Positions 43,117 to 52,027 of a stretch of 64,000 bases of DNA are shown here, piece by piece. The notes under the pieces are model-generated. The model was not told the origin of the DNA and did not search any database. It saw only the letters and a program-made list of their open reading frames with translations. Made by a program: the position numbers and the translations under genes. Numbering within the stretch: the stretch's first letter is position 1; every line of letters begins with the position of its first letter. The stretch comes from Roseiflexus sp. RS-1 (GTDB taxonomy: Bacteria; Chloroflexota; Chloroflexia; Chloroflexales; Roseiflexaceae), in NCBI RefSeq assembly GCF_000016665.1, contig NC_009523.1, positions 1,550,001-1,614,000 on the forward strand, written 5' to 3'.

Positions 43117-43344
43117 ATGAAAGCGTTGCTGGAATATCTGGCGACCAATCTGGTCGATCACCCCGAAGCAGTAACGATTAAGGAACGGACCGGACGCCAT
43201 ACGGTGACGTATCAGTTGACGGTTGCACCTGATGAGACGGGCAAAGTCATCGGGCGCAGCGGGCGGGTCGCCAAAGCTATCCGTGACCTGATGAGCGTGG
43301 CAGCGGCGCGGCGCCATAAGCGTGTTCACGTCGATATTGAATAG
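43117..43344 (+). CDS. khpA: KH-domain RNA-binding protein KhpA
   Basis: A 75-residue single KH domain with the RNA-binding GRSG loop in GKVIGRSGRVAKAIRDLM. KhpA-type proteins regulate cell elongation and division through RNA binding in Gram-positives. ATG 43117 with GAAGGGTGA upstream is preferred to the more upstream in-frame ATG, which lies within rpsP. It is followed by rimM after one base. Confidence 0.9.
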   Translation: MKALLEYLATNLVDHPEAVTIKERTGRHTVTYQLTVAPDETGKVIGRSGRVAKAIRDLMSVAAARRHKRVHVDIE

Positions 43345-43345
43345 G

Positions 43346-43894
43346 ATGATGGAAGAGCGACCTTCCGCTGATGAAGTGCTGTTAATCGGCAAGGTGATCG
43401 ACGCATTTGGTCTGCGCGGCGAGATCAAAATTCGCGCGATAACCGATCAGGTCGATCACCTCCGCCGTCACGTGCGGACGGTCTTTCTGGGAGAAGAGCG
43501 TCGTCCGTTCACGTTGCAACGCGTTCACGAACCAAAGGCGGGGATCCTTATTCTTTCGTTGGGCGGCGTGACCGACCGGACGACCGCTGAAGCCCTGCGT
43601 GGCGCAGAAGTGACGATCCGTGAGTGCGACGCCGCGCCGCTCGACCAGGATGAGTATTTTATTCATCAACTGTACGGTCTGCGGGTGATTGAGAGCGGCG
43701 GCGGCGAAATTGGCGTCGTGCGCGAGGTGGTGCAGACCGGCGCGAATGATGTGATCGTTGTGGAACGCCAGGGGCGTTCCGATACGTTGCTGCCGATGAT
43801 CCACGATGTGGTCGAGCGTCTCGATGTTGCAGCCGGGCAGATCGTGGTGCGTCTGCTGCCTGGCTTGATCGATGATGATAATCAGGAGGGTTGA
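43346..43894 (+). CDS. rimM: 16S rRNA processing protein RimM
   Basis: A 182-residue ribosome maturation factor that binds S19 in assembling 30S particles. The N-terminal barrel has LIGKVIDAFGLRGEIKI. The PRC-type C-terminal half has DEYFIHQLYGLRV and GANDVIVV, ending in LLPMIHDVVERLDV. It starts one base after khpA (ATG 43346, or the next codon 43349). It is the last gene of the ffh-rpsP-khpA-rimM set; trmD does not follow, which is unusual for this cluster. Confidence 0.95.
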   Translation: MMEERPSADEVLLIGKVIDAFGLRGEIKIRAITDQVDHLRRHVRTVFLGEERRPFTLQRVHEPKAGILILSLGGVTDRTTAEALRGAEVTIRECDAAPLDQDEYFIHQLYGLRVIESGGGEIGVVREVVQTGANDVIVVERQGRSDTLLPMIHDVVERLDVAAGQIVVRLLPGLIDDDNQEG

Positions 43895-43937
43895 TCCCCT
43901 TAAACGTTGTCTCGAAGACCCGAAGGGTCTATCCGCC

Positions 43938-44612
43938 ATGCTCGATAACCGCCTTGCACCTGACTCGTTACCGCGCATCCCCGGACTTGAACCGGTTGCC
44001 ACGCCAATTGTGGGGTTGGGCGTCGGTCTGACAGGTATTCTGCTGCGTGTTCGTCCGCGCCTCGCGCCACTGCCGCTGGCGTTGACGGCGCTGACCGCGC
44101 TCGTCTGCCGCGACCCGGAACGCACAACACCCGATGACGCCGATGCGCTCTTCGCGCCAGCCGATGGCGTGGCGCTTGGCACAACCGAAGTCTACGAGCA
44201 TCGCTTCCTGCATACCGATGCGATTCAGTTGACGATCGACGTCTCCCCTATCGATGTTGCAGTGCAAAGGAGTCCGGCTTCCGGCAGCATCGATTACCTC
44301 GAACATCAGGATGCCGATCCGTTGCTGTTCCGCGAACCGCGCGAAACGTACCGCCCTGAGCGGCTCTTTATCGGCATCTCGACAGGGTGGGGACCGCTGT
44401 TGCTCAGTGTGACGACACGCTTTCGCGGGCAGCGCGTGACGCCGCTGGTGCGATTGGGCGACCGGGTGCGCGCCGGTCAACGGTTGAGCCGTGTGCGCTT
44501 CGGCAGTCGGGTCGATCTGCTGGCGCCGCGTGACCTGATCGAGTGGCTTCCCGCTCCCGGCGCCCATCTACGCGCCGGGGTGTCGCTGATCGGACAGGTG
44601 GTGCTGCTGTAG
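43938..44612 (+). CDS. Phosphatidylserine decarboxylase-like proenzyme
   Basis: A 224-residue protein of the short (archaeal-type) phosphatidylserine decarboxylase family, which makes phosphatidylethanolamine. CRDPERTTPDDADALFAPAD is the family block. DVSPIDVAVQRSPASGSIDY is the V-H-x-x-R-x-P-x-x-G region with the usual His replaced. RFGSRVDLL contains the Gly-Ser autocleavage site that forms the pyruvoyl group. N-terminal helices precede it. ATG 43938 follows GAAGGG; the frame is open into rimM. The three-prime end overlaps the convergent GT2 gene by 45 bases. Confidence 0.8.
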   Translation: MLDNRLAPDSLPRIPGLEPVATPIVGLGVGLTGILLRVRPRLAPLPLALTALTALVCRDPERTTPDDADALFAPADGVALGTTEVYEHRFLHTDAIQLTIDVSPIDVAVQRSPASGSIDYLEHQDADPLLFREPRETYRPERLFIGISTGWGPLLLSVTTRFRGQRVTPLVRLGDRVRAGQRLSRVRFGSRVDLLAPRDLIEWLPAPGAHLRAGVSLIGQVVLL

Positions 44613-45602
44613 CCCTTCTTTTCCATAACCGGCGACTGCGGCGCGCAACGATGCCGAGCGGAACCGCTGGATCACGCCAGCCGGATAGCCGACCATCTTG
44701 GCGCCATCCCCAACCAGACGGATGATCGGTATCAGGATCACGGCGCGGATCAGATCAGCGCCGCTCAGTGCCGGCGCGCGGCGATGGAGACGCCACAACG
44801 GCTTATGCACATACGCAGCGCCTCCCGCCGCGATGAGTGCCAGCATCCAGGGATGCCGCCAGCTTGCCAGCGCCAGGATCGTTGCCGCAGTGTAGGTTGT
44901 ATAGCGAATGAGGTGGCGCCCGGTCCAGAGACCGGCAACTCCATCGCCGCGCGCATAGAAATAGTACTGCCGCGCAAATGCAGCGAGAGACGAGCGAGGA
45001 CGGAAGAAGACAAGCGCATCGGGAGCGAACGCAAAGCGAAAACCGTGACGTCTGAGCGCCAGCGCGAACACCACATCTTCACAGTGATTCGCCCATTCAG
45101 GATACCCGCCGACCCGTTCCCACGCCTCGCGCCGGAAGGCGCACGACTTGCCGAACGGCAAAAAGCGCGCCGGATCGATCTCTTCAACGTCACGGTAGTT
45201 GGTGGCGCCAAGCGCAAGTTCGAACAGGCTGCGGGGTGCGGGACGAAAAAAACCGCCAACGACATCGGCGTCGCCGCTGCGAATCGGCGCAGTGATCCGT
45301 TCCAGCCAGTGCCGATCAAGCCGCAATCCGGCATCGGTGCACGCGATGATTGCGCCGCGTGCGTGGCGGATGGCGTTGTTGCGCCCTGAAGGAATATTGT
45401 CGCCGCCCCGTACCAGACGGATCGGCGCACCGGCTGCGATGTACCCGGCAACAATCTGCGGCGTCGCATCGCGGCTCTGACAGTCGTTGACAACGATCTC
45501 GTCCGGCGGCAACGACTGCGCCAGCATCGAGTCGATCAGGTCGGCAATATTGTCAGCCTCGTCGCGGACGGTGCACACCAGCGAAATACGAGGAGCATCC
45601 AT
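44568..45602 (-). CDS. Family 2 glycosyltransferase
   Basis: A 344-residue inverting GT-A enzyme. It starts RISLVCTVRDEADNIADLID and has the nucleotide-binding and DxD-like region (ACTDAGLRLD). The acceptor region has FGKSCAFRREAWERVGGYPE followed by HCEDVVFALALRRHG. Two C-terminal membrane helices lie at about 245-285. ATG 45602 (MDAPRIS) is chosen because GGAG lies upstream; a longer frame to 45656 has no ribosome site. The product is probably a cell-surface glycan or glycolipid. Confidence 0.88.
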   Translation of the reverse strand: MDAPRISLVCTVRDEADNIADLIDSMLAQSLPPDEIVVNDCQSRDATPQIVAGYIAAGAPIRLVRGGDNIPSGRNNAIRHARGAIIACTDAGLRLDRHWLERITAPIRSGDADVVGGFFRPAPRSLFELALGATNYRDVEEIDPARFLPFGKSCAFRREAWERVGGYPEWANHCEDVVFALALRRHGFRFAFAPDALVFFRPRSSLAAFARQYYFYARGDGVAGLWTGRHLIRYTTYTAATILALASWRHPWMLALIAAGGAAYVHKPLWRLHRRAPALSGADLIRAVILIPIIRLVGDGAKMVGYPAGVIQRFRSASLRAAVAGYGKEGLQQHHLSDQRHPGA

Positions 45603-45651
45603 GCCCGTCGGAACTCCGTTCATACACAGAGAGGAAACATTACGCACGTCC

Positions 45652-45660
45652 ATCATACCA
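45652..45660 (-). promoter_or_regulatory. Possible extended -10 promoter of the GT2 gene
   Basis: TGGTATGAT on the minus strand, about 50 bases before the chosen start, supports the shorter reading frame. Confidence 0.35.
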
Positions 45661-45754
45661 GATTGCGCCTGATGCGCCGATGGAGCGCTTTGAGCATCGT
45701 TCGCCGTGCGCGAGGGTGGCGCACGATGCGAAAGAACTAGCAGAAGGAACTGCC

Positions 45755-46519
45755 ATGATCAGAACATACACGCTTCTCTTCCTGGCGGCGTCGCTCCTGA
45801 TCGCAGCTTGCGGCAGCACAGCATCCGCCCCGCCGAATCCCGGAGCGCCGACGAGCGCCCCCGCTGCAGCGACTGCCCTGCCGAATCCCGGAGCGCCGAC
45901 GAGCGCCCCCGCCGCAGCGACCGCCGCGCCATCGCTGGCTGCAACCGACGCCCCTGTGCCAGCGTCATCGGGTGAACTGGCATCATTGGAACGCGGACGT
46001 ACACCGGAAGGATACCACTATCTGGGGAATCCCGACGCTCCGGTTACCATCCTGGAATTTTCGGATTTTCTCTGCACGGCATGCGCCTTCCACGTCGAAG
46101 AGACCGAACCGAAGATCATCGAGACATATGTGGCATCGGGGAAGGCGCGGATCGTGTATCGGCATCTCCTGCAACTGGGGGAAGAGTCGCTGCGCGCCGC
46201 AGAAGCGGCGGAGTGCGCCGGCGATCAGGGCAAATTCTGGGAGATGCGCGACGCCATCTACCGCAATCAGGTGGCACTCTACACAACTGGCGATTTCGAC
46301 GCAGCACTGGCATACCTGGCGCAAACCGTCGATCTTGACTCGAACGAGTACAGTGTATGTATGCAATCACGCACGCATCGCGCCCGCATCGAAGCGGATT
46401 TTCGCGCAGCGCAGGATGCAGGCATACGCTCGCGTCCTGTCTTCGACATCAACGGACAACGCCTGGTTGGCGCGCGACCGTTCGAGGATTTTCAGGGGAT
46501 CATCGATGCGTCGCAATAG
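45755..46519 (+). CDS. DsbA-like thioredoxin-fold lipoprotein
   Basis: A 254-residue exported protein. The signal with lipobox LIAAC places Cys19 as the lipidated residue. An Ala/Pro linker contains a perfect 16-residue duplication (48-bp tandem repeat at 45832-45927). A thioredoxin-fold domain starts near 90, with active site C107-T-A-C110 (FLCTACAFH) and the cis-Pro region (IRSRPVFDINGQ). It resembles BdbD/DsbA oxidoreductases that form disulfides outside the membrane. GAAGGAA precedes ATG 45755. A reductase role is not excluded. Confidence 0.85.
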   Translation: MIRTYTLLFLAASLLIAACGSTASAPPNPGAPTSAPAAATALPNPGAPTSAPAAATAAPSLAATDAPVPASSGELASLERGRTPEGYHYLGNPDAPVTILEFSDFLCTACAFHVEETEPKIIETYVASGKARIVYRHLLQLGEESLRAAEAAECAGDQGKFWEMRDAIYRNQVALYTTGDFDAALAYLAQTVDLDSNEYSVCMQSRTHRARIEADFRAAQDAGIRSRPVFDINGQRLVGARPFEDFQGIIDASQ

Positions 46520-46559
46520 TGAACAGACGTGAGCGGTACGCAGAAAGCAGGCGGTCATT

Positions 46560-46638
46560 CATTTCGGCGGGCGCCTGGCGTGATGCGCGAAGAGGGGCGA
46601 CCGAAAGATAGTTCAGTCAACAATCGCCCGCCGAAATG
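46560..46638. repeat. Perfect 14-bp inverted repeat between dsbA-like gene and fur
   Basis: CATTTCGGCGGGCG (46560-46573) and CGCCCGCCGAAATG (46625-46638) are exact inverted repeats 51 bases apart, lying between two convergent genes. It could be a large-loop terminator serving both, or a tiny inverted-repeat element. Confidence 0.6.
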
Positions 46639-46694
46639 TGTTCCATCGACATTGTTCGCAACCGGGGTGCATGCTCGACCAGCCTGATCCTGCC

Positions 46695-47144
46695 TTATTC
46701 GGATCGCTGGCACACCTGGCACAAACCATAGACCTCAAGCCAGTGACCTTCGACCTTGAAGTTCAACCGACGCGCCAGCCCACCCAGAAGCGTCTCAATA
46801 TCACATCCTTCAAAGGCGATAACCGTCCCGCATTTGCGACAAATCATGTGATGCTGATGACCCTGTTCTACCGGAACATAGGCATGCTCATTTGCCACAT
46901 GTGTCTCTTTCGAAGCGCTCCAGTGGACGCGCGAAAGCCATCCATCCTCAACCAGCAGATCGACCGTGCGGTAAATGGTCGCGCGCCCGATCGGACCAGA
47001 CTCGCCGCCAAGATCGCGGAACAACTGCTCGGCGCTGAACGGTTGATTGTACTGCATGATCCGTTCCAGGATGGCACGACGTGGGGCGGTCACTCGATGT
47101 CCGTGTGCGCTCAGGTCTTTGAGCACATCTTCAGCCCACGACAT
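46695..47144 (-). CDS. Fur-family metal-responsive repressor
   Basis: A 149-residue DNA-binding protein of the Fur/Zur/PerR family. The winged helix includes VTAPRRAILERI and GRATIYRTVDLLVEDG. The metal-binding region has HAYVPVEQGHQHHMICRKCG and the closing pair CQVC, giving the structural zinc site. An AGGAGG ribosome site stands before ATG 47144. Whether iron, zinc or peroxide is sensed cannot be told from the sequence. Confidence 0.9.
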   Translation of the reverse strand: MSWAEDVLKDLSAHGHRVTAPRRAILERIMQYNQPFSAEQLFRDLGGESGPIGRATIYRTVDLLVEDGWLSRVHWSASKETHVANEHAYVPVEQGHQHHMICRKCGTVIAFEGCDIETLLGGLARRLNFKVEGHWLEVYGLCQVCQRSE

Positions 47145-47251
47145 AGCCGTATCCTCCTGTTCGTCAAACCAATTTCCGCGAGAACACCGGACGCAGTGCC
47201 TCTGCCCGGCACTCAGAACGGAAATGGTGTAAGATATATCCTTGATGTTCC

Positions 47252-47260
47252 ATTATATCA
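47252..47260 (-). promoter_or_regulatory. Extended -10 promoter of the fur-like gene
   Basis: TGATATAAT on the minus strand, about 110 bases before the repressor start. AT-rich sequence around it may also hold a promoter for the plus-strand gene at 47282. Confidence 0.4.
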
Positions 47261-47281
47261 CTATTTAAACTGAGTGATCGT

Positions 47282-47950
47282 ATGAACAATCCACCCCAAC
47301 ACCCATCGCTGCTGATCCCGCTGGTTATCATATGTCTCGGCATTAGCATAGCGTTGTTCGTCATTGGTGGGAACACACAAGTGACAGCACAACAGGGATA
47401 CCCGGCGCCAGGCGCAACCGCGTCGCCGCCATCAGCATCGCCGCCATCAGCCTACCCGCCGCCAGCATCGCCGACTGCCGGACGCTCACCCATTGCCACC
47501 ACCGCAGCGCCCCCAACGGTTCCTCCGGCGCCTGCCACAACAACCCCGACGATGCCGACAACCCCGACAGCGCCACCCACGATACGTCCAACGCTGACCA
47601 TCGCGCCGCCGCCAACCCGCGCACCAACCATTGCGCCACAGTTCGCGCAGGTTGCCGAAGCGACGCCGACCGTGCCGGGCGCCCTGGAATGCGCCCCCGG
47701 TCGATTGATCACCATCAGCGGCGTTGCGCCGCCGCACGCGCCGCTGCTGATCTACTTCGGAAGTCGGATCGTCGGCGGCGGCAGCGCCCGTGCATCCGGC
47801 GACTTTGCGCTGCCATTGATCCCCGGCATGGAGCGGGCTGGAACGTATGAGGTAACGGTACGAATACGCGGCACAGGGCAGATCGTTCGCTCGGTGACGT
47901 GCACCGTCCCACCAACGACGCCGACGCCTGTGCTGCGTCGGTTACGATAA
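47282..47950 (+). CDS. Membrane-anchored Pro/Thr-rich protein with C-terminal beta domain
   Basis: A 222-residue protein with one N-terminal membrane helix (about 9-30). A long Pro/Ala/Thr/Ser linker (about 40-125) follows, then a compact domain starting CAPGRLITISGVAPPHAPLLIYF that looks like an Ig-like or bacterial sandwich fold. Two cysteines (one at each end of the domain) could form a disulfide. Function unknown; it belongs to the same surface style as the Thr/Pro-linked proteins of the Tad region. Confidence 0.7.
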   Translation: MNNPPQHPSLLIPLVIICLGISIALFVIGGNTQVTAQQGYPAPGATASPPSASPPSAYPPPASPTAGRSPIATTAAPPTVPPAPATTTPTMPTTPTAPPTIRPTLTIAPPPTRAPTIAPQFAQVAEATPTVPGALECAPGRLITISGVAPPHAPLLIYFGSRIVGGGSARASGDFALPLIPGMERAGTYEVTVRIRGTGQIVRSVTCTVPPTTPTPVLRRLR

Positions 47951-48015
47951 CGAGGTACGATAACAAAGACGTTCATCACAAACGTCCGTACTTGCGTCTT
48001 GACAGGGTTCATGCT

Positions 48016-48741
48016 ATGTTCTATCGTACAGCAGACGTGGAAGGAGCGGTACAGGCGGTGGATATCGCATACAATAATGAGCCCTGGGCGGGTTGGATCT
48101 ATCTTGTCCGTCAGGCGCTCAACACCACCGTCTCCCTGCCAGACGATCAGTTGCTGCTGGTGCGCGATCTTGCCGGGCGCTCATTCCGCCCACGTGAGCC
48201 AGCGCCGGGCGTCATTCCACGGATTGGCGCCGTATTGATCGCCCTCTACCCCGATGGCGCCGATCTGCGTCTGTTGTTGACCGTGCGGAGCAACCATGTC
48301 GCCAGCCACCGGGGTGAAGTGTCTCTGCCGGGAGGCGCCACTGACCCGGACGATGCTGGACCGGTTACGACAGCATTGCGCGAATGCGCAGAAGAACTTG
48401 GCATCGCGCCTGATACGGTGACAGTGCTTGGAACCCTGACGCCAGTCTACATTCCGCCGAGCAATTTTCGTATTACACCGGTCGTGGGGGTGCTCAATGC
48501 ACCGCCACGCCTGACGATCAACCACGATGAAGTCGAGCGGGTCATCACCGTTACCCTGCGCGAACTCCTCGACCCGGCGACAGTTATGGTGGAACACTGG
48601 AAGTTGCACGGTCACGATGTGCTCGTGCCATTTTTTGCCATCGCCGGTTACAAAGTATGGGGCGCAACCGCGCTCATTCTCAGCGAACTTGTAGCCCGGA
48701 TGCGACACGCCAGAATCGCGTATAATGCAGAAGCATCCTGA
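48016..48741 (+). CDS. Nudix hydrolase, NudL/CoA diphosphatase-like
   Basis: A 241-residue hydrolase. The Nudix box is intact (G-G-A-T-D-P-D-D-A, then TALRECAEELGI). The preceding LLLTVRSNHVASHRGEVSLPGG matches the UPF0035 motif of coenzyme A pyrophosphatases (R-S-x-x-L-x-x-H-x-G-E-V-S-F-P-G-G). The start is uncertain: ATG 48016 with AGGG upstream, or GTG 48058, which would be favoured if the TTGACA/TATCGT pair at 47999-48027 is the promoter. Confidence 0.85.
   Translation: MFYRTADVEGAVQAVDIAYNNEPWAGWIYLVRQALNTTVSLPDDQLLLVRDLAGRSFRPREPAPGVIPRIGAVLIALYPDGADLRLLLTVRSNHVASHRGEVSLPGGATDPDDAGPVTTALRECAEELGIAPDTVTVLGTLTPVYIPPSNFRITPVVGVLNAPPRLTINHDEVERVITVTLRELLDPATVMVEHWKLHGHDVLVPFFAIAGYKVWGATALILSELVARMRHARIAYNAEAS
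48721..48726 (+). promoter_or_regulatory. Possible -10 element before the 81-residue protein
   Basis: A TATAAT lies inside the end of the Nudix gene, 33 bases before the next ATG. No convincing -35 is visible. Confidence 0.35.
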
Positions 48742-48758
48742 GACAGAAGGAGCACACC

Positions 48759-49004
48759 ATGACGCTTGATGAAGCCATTGCTGATCTGTCGCAGCGGATC
48801 AAGAACGTCAGTCCCGATGCCGTTCTCAAAGTGCAACGTCGTTCTGCTGAGGAAGCGGCGATACGCGCGTATGCGCCAGCCGACCACGAGGAAGCGATCC
48901 GATCGGCGACCCAGGAGATAACGCTGAAATTGCTCACCGAGGAAGGTCTCGACGTACAGGTGTTGGTCTACGACATTGCGACATCGTTGCCAAAGGAACA
49001 GTAG
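48759..49004 (+). CDS. Small conserved-looking hypothetical protein
   Basis: An 81-residue soluble, probably mixed alpha/beta protein with many Glu, Ala and Arg residues. No family or motif is recognised. An AAGGAG site seven bases before ATG 48759 supports translation. It is followed by a 14-codon frame and the penicillin acylase gene, so all three may be cotranscribed. Confidence 0.6.
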   Translation: MTLDEAIADLSQRIKNVSPDAVLKVQRRSAEEAAIRAYAPADHEEAIRSATQEITLKLLTEEGLDVQVLVYDIATSLPKEQ

Positions 49005-49008
49005 CGGG

Positions 49009-49053
49009 ATGATTGAGTTGTTTGAGCAGTATGAGAAACAGGTGCTGGCATGA
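49009..49053 (+). CDS. 14-residue coupling ORF before the acylase gene
   Basis: ATG 49009 to TGA 49051-49053 encodes MIELFEQYEKQVLA. Its stop overlaps the acylase start (ATGA). AAGGAACAG precedes it, whereas the acylase itself has no good ribosome site. A role in translational coupling is inferred. Confidence 0.45.
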   Translation: MIELFEQYEKQVLA

Positions 49054-51533
49054 TTTCACTTGGTCAGTTGGGGAAAGCTGCAGGTATCGTCATCGGTACA
49101 GCAGCGGGACTTGCTGGCGTCGGCGCGATTGCAGCGCTGCGCCGCCCGCTGCCGCGTACATCCGGCACGCTGCCGCTGCCGGGGTTAAAAGCCCCGGTCA
49201 AGGTGATTCGCGATCGCTGGGGTGTTCCGCATATCTACGCCGCCAATAGTGAAGACCTCTTCATGGCGCAGGGATATGTCCACGCGCAGGATCGTCTGTG
49301 GCAGATGGAGTTTCAGCGGCGTGCCGCGTCAGGTCAACTGGCGGAATTGTTTGGCACGGTGGCGCTCGACTCTGACCGGTTCATTCGGGTGTTGGGGTTT
49401 AGCCGGGTGGCGCAACGCGAAGCCGAGACGCTGGACGATGAGACACGCCGGTTGGTTGAGGCGTATGTCCGGGGAGTCAATGCGTTCATTGACCAGCACG
49501 TTGGCAATCTGCCGATTGAGTTTACGATTCTGCGGTTGCGCCCTCGTCCCTGGACGGTAGCGGATGTGATTGTGTGGGGCAAAATGATGGCGCTGCAACT
49601 CGCGCACAACTGGCGCGAGGAACTGGTGCGCGCGCGCCTGATTGCGACCGTTGGCGCGGAACGCGCCGCAGCGCTCGAACCACGCTACCCGGACGACCAT
49701 CCGATCATCGTGCCGCCTGGAGTTCAGTACACGCGCACCATGGGGCAATCCGCCATTGATCGGGCGGATGCGGTTGCCCGCTTTTTCCCCGACGGCGCCG
49801 GGCAGGGGAGCAATTCGTGGGCTGTGGCGCCGCAGCGCGCCGCCGGTGGCGGAGCAATGCTCGCCAACGATCCCCACCTGGCGATCACCATGCCCTCGCT
49901 CTGGTACGAAAACCATTTGAGCGGCGGTGATTTCCACGTTACTGGCGCCAGCATTCCCGGCACACCCGGCGTGGTCATCGGGCATAATGAGCATATTGCC
50001 TGGGGCGTGACCAATACGCGCAACGATGTCCAGGACCTCTATCTGGAAAAATTCGATCCGACCGATCCGACCGGGTTGCGGTATGAGTATCAGGGGCAGT
50101 GGGAAACCGCCGAACTGGTGCGTGAGGAGATCGTCGTCCGCGGGCAGCGCGAGGTGGTAATCGAAGAGGTGCGCATCACACGTCACGGTCCGATTATCAA
50201 CGCTCTGCTTCCCGATCAGAAACAGAGCGTATCGAACGGGCAGACGACGCACGCCGATCAACCGCTGGCGCTGCGCTGGACGGCGCTGACGCCGGGGCGC
50301 CTGCTGCGCGCTGTGTTTCGATTGAACCGCGCCCACGATTGGGACAGTTTTCGCGCGGCGCTGGTCGACTGGACCGTACCGCCGCAGAACTTCACCTATG
50401 CCGATGTGGAAGGGAATATTGGTTATGCCCTCGGCGGCGATATTCCGCTGCGTGCAAAAGGCGACGGTCGCCTGCCGGTTCCCGGATGGACGGGTGAGTA
50501 CGAATGGGTCGGCGTTATCCCGCACGCCGAATTGCCCCACGTTCTGAACCCGCCGGAAGGATTTGTCGTCACCGCCAACAACCGCATTATCAGCGACTCG
50601 TATCCGCATCCATTTCCAGCAGAATGGATGAATGGCTACCGTGCCGCGCGCATTCGTCAGTTGATCGAACAGACACCCCGTCACGACGCAGAGTCGTTTG
50701 CACGCATTCACGCTGATGTGCGCAGCCTGCCTGGATTGGAACTGGCGTCGCTCGCCGGTCGTCTGCCTGCCGATGACCCGGTGGCGCAGCAGGCGCGTGA
50801 TGCGCTTGCGACCTGGAATGGCGAATTGAGCGCCGATAGTGTCGGAGGCACGATCTATGCCCGGTTGCGCGAACGCCTGTTGACCACTGCCTGCGCTGAT
50901 GCCGTCGATATGCTCAATCTGGTCGTCGGGTTGGGGGCGTTCGCATCGCTGCCGGGGCGTGATTTCGCTCATCGGATGTTCCCCGATCTCCTGCGCCGTC
51001 TGAGTGAACGTGATGATCGCTTCTTTGGCGAGCGCACGGCAGATGAAATTCTGGCTGCCGCCTGGAATGCGACCATCGCTGAACTGCGCGCCGAACTCGG
51101 CGACGATGTCAGCACCTGGCGGTATGGGCGCATCCATTCGCTGACGATTCGCCATCCGCTCGGTTCGTTGCCAGCGCTGGCGACGATCTTCAACCGCGGA
51201 CCATTCCCGACCGGCGGCGATCTCGATACGGTCAATATGGGATTCCTGCCGCGCGAGTTCGCCGGTCCGCCTTTCTATGTCGCACCATCGTACCGCCAGA
51301 TCTGCGACACTGCCGACTGGGATCGCAGTCAGAGCATTCAGCCAACCGGTCAGTCAGGGCATCCCGGCAGCCGTCACTACAGTGATTTTATCCAGCCATG
51401 GCTTAACGTGCAGTACCATCCGATGCCCTGGAGCCGCTCACGGGTCGAAGAGGTCGCTGCGTCACGAATGACCCTGCAACCAGCAGAGGAGCAGGAAGTC
51501 AGCGTCGGCGTTCAGGCAAGGAGTGCGCCATGA
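49050..51533 (+). CDS. Penicillin acylase family N-terminal nucleophile hydrolase
   Basis: An 827-residue proenzyme. A hydrophobic N-terminal helix serves as anchor or signal. The A-chain region has VIRDRWGVPHIYAANSEDLFMAQGY. The autocatalytic cleavage site is Gly253-Ser254 (GQGSNSW), Ser254 becoming the N-terminal nucleophile. The family's Asn/Arg region (GVTNTRNDVQDLY, HGPII) follows. Relatives hydrolyse penicillins, acyl-homoserine lactones or peptides; substrate unknown. The start overlaps a 14-codon frame (ATGA) and its end overlaps the DUF427 gene. Confidence 0.9.
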   Translation: MISLGQLGKAAGIVIGTAAGLAGVGAIAALRRPLPRTSGTLPLPGLKAPVKVIRDRWGVPHIYAANSEDLFMAQGYVHAQDRLWQMEFQRRAASGQLAELFGTVALDSDRFIRVLGFSRVAQREAETLDDETRRLVEAYVRGVNAFIDQHVGNLPIEFTILRLRPRPWTVADVIVWGKMMALQLAHNWREELVRARLIATVGAERAAALEPRYPDDHPIIVPPGVQYTRTMGQSAIDRADAVARFFPDGAGQGSNSWAVAPQRAAGGGAMLANDPHLAITMPSLWYENHLSGGDFHVTGASIPGTPGVVIGHNEHIAWGVTNTRNDVQDLYLEKFDPTDPTGLRYEYQGQWETAELVREEIVVRGQREVVIEEVRITRHGPIINALLPDQKQSVSNGQTTHADQPLALRWTALTPGRLLRAVFRLNRAHDWDSFRAALVDWTVPPQNFTYADVEGNIGYALGGDIPLRAKGDGRLPVPGWTGEYEWVGVIPHAELPHVLNPPEGFVVTANNRIISDSYPHPFPAEWMNGYRAARIRQLIEQTPRHDAESFARIHADVRSLPGLELASLAGRLPADDPVAQQARDALATWNGELSADSVGGTIYARLRERLLTTACADAVDMLNLVVGLGAFASLPGRDFAHRMFPDLLRRLSERDDRFFGERTADEILAAAWNATIAELRAELGDDVSTWRYGRIHSLTIRHPLGSLPALATIFNRGPFPTGGDLDTVNMGFLPREFAGPPFYVAPSYRQICDTADWDRSQSIQPTGQSGHPGSRHYSDFIQPWLNVQYHPMPWSRSRVEEVAASRMTLQPAEEQEVSVGVQARSAP

Positions 51534-52027
51534 AACCGGTGCGTCGCATCCCGCCCGGTCCAGGGCAGGAGTCGGTCTGGGATTATCCGCGCCCGCCACG
51601 GGTCGAACCGACATCACGCCGCGTGCGGGTGGTGTTCGGCGGGGTGACTATCGCCGATACGCGCCGTGCGCTGCGCGTTCTGGAGACGAGTCATCCGCCG
51701 ACATACTATATTCCGCCCGACGATATTCGAATGGAGTATCTGACGCCGACCGGCAAACGGTCATTCTGCGAATTCAAGGGATCAGCCGGATACTATACCG
51801 TTCAGGTCGGCGAGAAACGCGCCGACCACGCAGCATGGTCCTACGCTCGCCCATCACCCGGATACGAGGCAATTGCCGGATACGTGGCGTTCTATCCGAG
51901 CCGGATGGATGCCTGTTATGTCGATGATGAACAGGTCGTCGCGCAAGAGGGCGATTTCTACGGCGGCTGGATCACGTCGGATATTGTCGGACCGTTCAAA
52001 GGGGGACCGGGGACGTGGGGATGGTAG
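51530..52027 (+). CDS. DUF427 family protein
   Basis: A 165-residue protein of the DUF427 family. Markers are V-x-x-G-G-V-x-I-A-D-T near residue 40, P-P-x-Y-Y-I-P-P-D-D, and A-W-S-Y plus GYVAFYP. No catalytic role is established for the family. ATGA overlaps the acylase gene upstream, implying an operon. The end overlaps the convergent phosphorylase gene by 32 bases. Confidence 0.85.
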   Translation: MKPVRRIPPGPGQESVWDYPRPPRVEPTSRRVRVVFGGVTIADTRRALRVLETSHPPTYYIPPDDIRMEYLTPTGKRSFCEFKGSAGYYTVQVGEKRADHAAWSYARPSPGYEAIAGYVAFYPSRMDACYVDDEQVVAQEGDFYGGWITSDIVGPFKGGPGTWGW

